The notes beneath the pieces are model-generated. The model saw only the letters and a program-made list of their open reading frames with translations. It was not told the origin of the DNA and ran no database searches. A program made the translations under genes and the position numbers. This document shows positions 32,206 to 35,239 of a stretch of 35,239 nucleotides of DNA, piece after piece; positions within the stretch are counted from its first letter, which is position 1; each line of letters begins with the position of its first letter. The stretch is from Promethearchaeota archaeon (GTDB taxonomy: Archaea; Asgardarchaeota; Lokiarchaeia; Sigyniarchaeales; SOKP01), in NCBI GenBank assembly GCA_008080735.1, contig SHMW01000027.1:1-35239 (forward strand), in the 5' to 3' direction.

Positions 32206-34809
32206 ATGGCTAAAAAAACAACTTTTCCAAAGCGATTTAATTTTACCGACGTTCAAAACAAATGGATAAAATTCTGGAAAGAAAATGGGATATATGATTT
32301 TGACGAGGAAAAAGAGGGTAAACTCTTCTCAATTGATACGCCCCCACCCTTCGTCAGCGGAACTTTACACCTTGGACATGTGCTAAACCACTCATGGATA
32401 GATTTTGTGGCACGATATCAGCGTATGAAAGGAGAGTATAATGTGTATTTTCCGCAAGGATTTGACTGCCATGGACTTCCAGTTGAGCTTGCAGTTGAGA
32501 AAAACTACGGAATCTCAAAGGACGACAGAGAGCGTTTTCTTGAAAAGTGCGTTGAATGGGTGGAAGACAATATCTCTAATATGACTAAGCAATTTGATGA
32601 TCTGGCTTATTCCACTGATTGGGATTATACTTATCGTACGATGGAAAAGGATTATAAATATAAAGTTCAGCACTCTCTATTATATTTCTATAAAAAAGGA
32701 TGGTTATATCGAGATAAATTTCCAACTCATTTCTGTGTGAATTGTGAGACATCAGTAGCGAAAGCAGAAGTAGGTTATACCGAAGAAGAGGGTAAACTTT
32801 GGTATATAAAATTACCTCTAGTGGGTCGAGAAGATGAATATGTAATAATTGCTACTACGCGACCTGAAATGATGGAAAGCTGCGTGGGAGTCTTTGTCCA
32901 CCCTAATGATGATAGATATTATCACCTTTCTGCTGCGGAGGTAAAATTACCTATTGCTAACCGCACTGTGAGAATTAGGGTAGATAAAGACGTTGATATG
33001 CACTTTGGTACGGGAGTAGTGTATTGCTGTACATATGGTGATGAAACCGATATAAAATGGAAACTAGAATATGACCTCGATGAAATTCAGATCTTTACCA
33101 AAGATGGAAGAATGAATGAAAATTCAAAATACCAAGGTTTAACTATCGAGGAGGCTCGAGAAAAAATCGTAAAAGATTTAGACAAAATGGAGCTTTTAGA
33201 AAAAATCGAAACGCATGAACATAATATAATAATTCATTCAGAGCGCTCCTCATGTCGGAGACCCATTGAATACTTGCCCGTTTACCAGTGGTTTATTAAA
33301 GTAAAGGAGTTTACCGATGAGATAATTGAATCGGGAGAATTAATGAAGTGGTTTCCAGAAAAACACAAAGTTAGACTAATAGATTGGGCAGAAGGATTAG
33401 ATTGGAATTGGGTCATTTCTCGACAACGCGTTTTTGGCACACCAATCCCATTTTGGTATTGTGAAAATTGTGGGGAGATCATCCCTGCTAGAGATGAAGA
33501 ATTACCGATTGATCCCGTAGAAGCCGCTCCACCCGTTCATAAGTGTCCAGAATGTGAGAAGGAGGAGATAATTGGAGAAAAAGATGTATGTGATTGTTGG
33601 ATAGATTCAAGTATAACCCCTTTAGCGATTGCGAAATGGTTAGAAGACGAAGATTTCTTTAAGAAAGGGTATATGGATGCGAATGTTCATCGTCCTCAAG
33701 GATATGAAATCATTCGAACGTGGTTATTTTATACATTATTTAGATGTAAGCGATTAACTGGTAAAGCTCCTTTCGATGAGATTATGATAAATGGGATGGT
33801 TGCCGGCCCAGACGGCAGAAAAATGAGTAAAAGTTATGGAAATGTGGTTTCCCCCGATGAAATTTTACCTGATTTTGGTGCTGATGCGATAAGACAATGG
33901 GCTGCGATGGGGTCTTTAGGGGATGATTACCCTTTCGAATATACATGGATAAATATCCATAATAAACAACCTATTTCTGATGAGAAAATTGCAAAAGAAC
34001 GTAATAACTTACCCGAAGAAAAATTTCAAAAAAAATATCGAAAGAGATATGACCAATTAATAGGTGCTTCACGATTTTTAACTAAAATTTGGAATGCTTT
34101 TAGATTTTTAAAATTAAATTTGGATAAGATCAAGATTTCAGACATTCAAATAGATCAAGAAACACTCTCTCCGATAGATCATTTTTTCTTTGGTGAATTT
34201 AATACCAATCTTCAGAGAATAGAAGACTATTTTGACGGATATAATTGGCACGAAGCGTTTATGATCTTAAGACCTTTTTTCTGGAATGAGATATGCGATA
34301 ATTATATTGAAGCAATTAAATACAAGTTTTATTCAGAGGATCTTAACATAAAGAAAAATTCATTAAAAAATGCATTGAATCTATTCTACAAAATTCTAAA
34401 GATATTCGCTATCATTATGCCCTTTATTTCCGAAGAAATATATTCTATAATATACAGAGAATTTAAAGCACTTGATTCTATTCATCTTGAACAATGGCCA
34501 ACGGCTTATGAAGAGATTTCTGAAGAACAAATAGAATCAGGAAAAATCGCAATAAAATTAATTCAAAATCTTAGAAAAATGAAATCACAGCTACAAATTC
34601 CATTAAATCAGGAATTATCAGAAGTGAGAATAATCTCAGATTCAGATCAAATCAAAAAAATCAAAAAAATTAGTAAAGACATCTCTGAAACCATCAGAAT
34701 CAAAAATATGGAAATAGTGGATAATAAAGATATAGGCTCAATCAAAAAAAATCCAGATTTAAAAGAGGATTTTGAAGATTTGGATTTGAGCGTGTTTCTA
34801 TTTAAATAA
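32206..34809 (+). CDS. valS: Valyl-tRNA synthetase
   Basis: An 867-residue class I aminoacyl-tRNA synthetase. The HIGH motif appears as GTLHLGH (about 52-58) inside PPPFVSG. KMSKS is present as RKMSKS (about 538-543). The editing (CP1) domain includes IIATTRPEMMESCVGVFVHP. WNWVISRQRVFGTPIPFWYC, DSSITPLA and KIWNAFRFL fit the valine enzyme rather than isoleucine. The length (867) is typical for archaeal ValRS and short for IleRS (about 1000 or more). The cofactor-like CENCGEI and CPECEKEEI pairs suggest a zinc knuckle. It is followed at once by the glycosyltransferase gene (14-nt gap). Confidence 0.88.
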   Translation: MAKKTTFPKRFNFTDVQNKWIKFWKENGIYDFDEEKEGKLFSIDTPPPFVSGTLHLGHVLNHSWIDFVARYQRMKGEYNVYFPQGFDCHGLPVELAVEKNYGISKDDRERFLEKCVEWVEDNISNMTKQFDDLAYSTDWDYTYRTMEKDYKYKVQHSLLYFYKKGWLYRDKFPTHFCVNCETSVAKAEVGYTEEEGKLWYIKLPLVGREDEYVIIATTRPEMMESCVGVFVHPNDDRYYHLSAAEVKLPIANRTVRIRVDKDVDMHFGTGVVYCCTYGDETDIKWKLEYDLDEIQIFTKDGRMNENSKYQGLTIEEAREKIVKDLDKMELLEKIETHEHNIIIHSERSSCRRPIEYLPVYQWFIKVKEFTDEIIESGELMKWFPEKHKVRLIDWAEGLDWNWVISRQRVFGTPIPFWYCENCGEIIPARDEELPIDPVEAAPPVHKCPECEKEEIIGEKDVCDCWIDSSITPLAIAKWLEDEDFFKKGYMDANVHRPQGYEIIRTWLFYTLFRCKRLTGKAPFDEIMINGMVAGPDGRKMSKSYGNVVSPDEILPDFGADAIRQWAAMGSLGDDYPFEYTWINIHNKQPISDEKIAKERNNLPEEKFQKKYRKRYDQLIGASRFLTKIWNAFRFLKLNLDKIKISDIQIDQETLSPIDHFFFGEFNTNLQRIEDYFDGYNWHEAFMILRPFFWNEICDNYIEAIKYKFYSEDLNIKKNSLKNALNLFYKILKIFAIIMPFISEEIYSIIYREFKALDSIHLEQWPTAYEEISEEQIESGKIAIKLIQNLRKMKSQLQIPLNQELSEVRIISDSDQIKKIKKISKDISETIRIKNMEIVDNKDIGSIKKNPDLKEDFEDLDLSVFLFK

Positions 34810-34823
34810 CTTATTATTTATTT

Positions 34824-35239
34824 ATGGCTGTAAAAAAATTAGTAATTCTAATTTTTGCGTATAATGAAGAATCTACTATTTTTAACGTAATTCAAGATAT
34901 CCCATCTTTTAACAGTATAAAAAATGAGATAATTGTCGTTAATGATGGGAGTATTGATAAAACGGAAAAAAATGCCAAGAAAGCAGGTGCTAAGGTAATT
35001 AATAATTCTACGAATCTTGGACTTGGTTATTCCTTTAAGAGAGGATTATTAGAAGGTCTAAAAAGAAAAGGAGACTTATTTGCAATTTTAGATGCAGATG
35101 GGCAATATAAATCGAGAGACTTAAAGAAACTAATTCAGAAGCTATTGAATGGAAATTTTAACTTGGTATTGGGAAATAGAATTCTTGCACATTATGAATA
35201 CGAGGAAAGAATATTAAAGAAGCTTGGAAACTATCTCCT
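34824..35239 (+). CDS. Family 2 glycosyltransferase, partial at window edge
   Basis: An open frame begins at ATG 34824 and runs off the window after about 138 codons. The GT-A fold signatures are visible: LIFAYNEEST at the N-terminus, VVNDGSIDKT, and the metal-binding DADGQY, which match dolichyl-phosphate mannose synthase-like glycosyltransferases. NLGLGYSFKRGL is the usual linking segment and GNRIL follows. It transfers a sugar, probably to a lipid carrier or polysaccharide. The C-terminus and any membrane helices are outside the window. It starts 14 nt after valS, so it is likely co-transcribed with it. Confidence 0.9.
   Translation, partial: MAVKKLVILIFAYNEESTIFNVIQDIPSFNSIKNEIIVVNDGSIDKTEKNAKKAGAKVINNSTNLGLGYSFKRGLLEGLKRKGDLFAILDADGQYKSRDLKKLIQKLLNGNFNLVLGNRILAHYEYEERILKKLGNYL

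Noticed and set aside
32206..34809. Isoleucyl-tRNA synthetase
   Set aside because: CHGLPVE recalls IleRS, but the PPPFVSG/HLGH region, KIWNAFRF, DSSITPLA and the 867-residue length fit ValRS better.

Overview
The window looks like a piece of an Asgard archaeal chromosome, most like Lokiarchaeia-type genomes. It is AT-rich. The information-processing genes are archaeal: an MCM helicase, a GINS subunit, DNA topoisomerase VI A and B, an archaeal-type valyl-tRNA synthetase, and an intron-containing tRNA-Ala. These sit beside strikingly eukaryote-like signalling genes: a Rab/Ras-type small GTPase, a PP1/PP2A-type phosphatase, and a protein with PI-kinase-like catalytic motifs. Several genes appear to use TTG or GTG starts. 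The lineage assignment is inferred from gene content only; no marker phylogeny was possible.

Region 1 (1-4.9 kb): small GTPase; zinc-dependent medium-chain dehydrogenase (convergent, 4-nt overlap); VIT1/CCC1 iron/manganese transporter; PPP phosphatase divergent from the kinase-like gene; rubrerythrin. Region 2 (4.9-17.5 kb) is a DNA replication and topology neighbourhood: mcm, a large membrane-anchored HEAT-repeat protein, gins23 (opposite strand), and a minus-strand run top6B > top6A > small HEAT protein > pyrE with short gaps or an ATGA overlap. Top6B has 1210 residues, about twice the usual length, and carries three SAP/HeH-like modules in an exact 198-bp tandem repeat.

Region 3 (17.7-23.9 kb): coaBC (coenzyme A synthesis), a three-helix membrane protein, a B12-type radical SAM protein, and a tight lysX-lysZ-lysK operon for LysW-carried lysine/ornithine synthesis, without lysW, lysY or lysJ in view. 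Region 4 (23.9-29.7 kb) is a compact minus-strand operon: MoxR-type AAA+ ATPase > VWA protein > protein with a SWIM-like zinc finger. Its layout resembles MoxR/VWA metal-insertion or chaperone systems, but the target is unknown. Region 5 (30.0-35.2 kb, plus strand): an orphan DpnA-like adenine methyltransferase, tRNA-Ala(CGC) with a 30-nt intron, a class I SAM methyltransferase, valS, and a family 2 glycosyltransferase cut by the window edge.

No insertion sequence, CRISPR array, rRNA or phage module was seen. No gene-free stretch exceeds 300 bases. The longest are 29713-30002 (divergent promoter region), 17476-17753 and 7100-7364, and I see no credible gene in any of them. The most unusual items are the repeat-extended topoisomerase VI B subunit, the kinase/phosphatase/GTPase cluster, the MoxR-VWA-SWIM operon with an altered Walker B motif, and the tRNA intron with a poorly paired splice motif.
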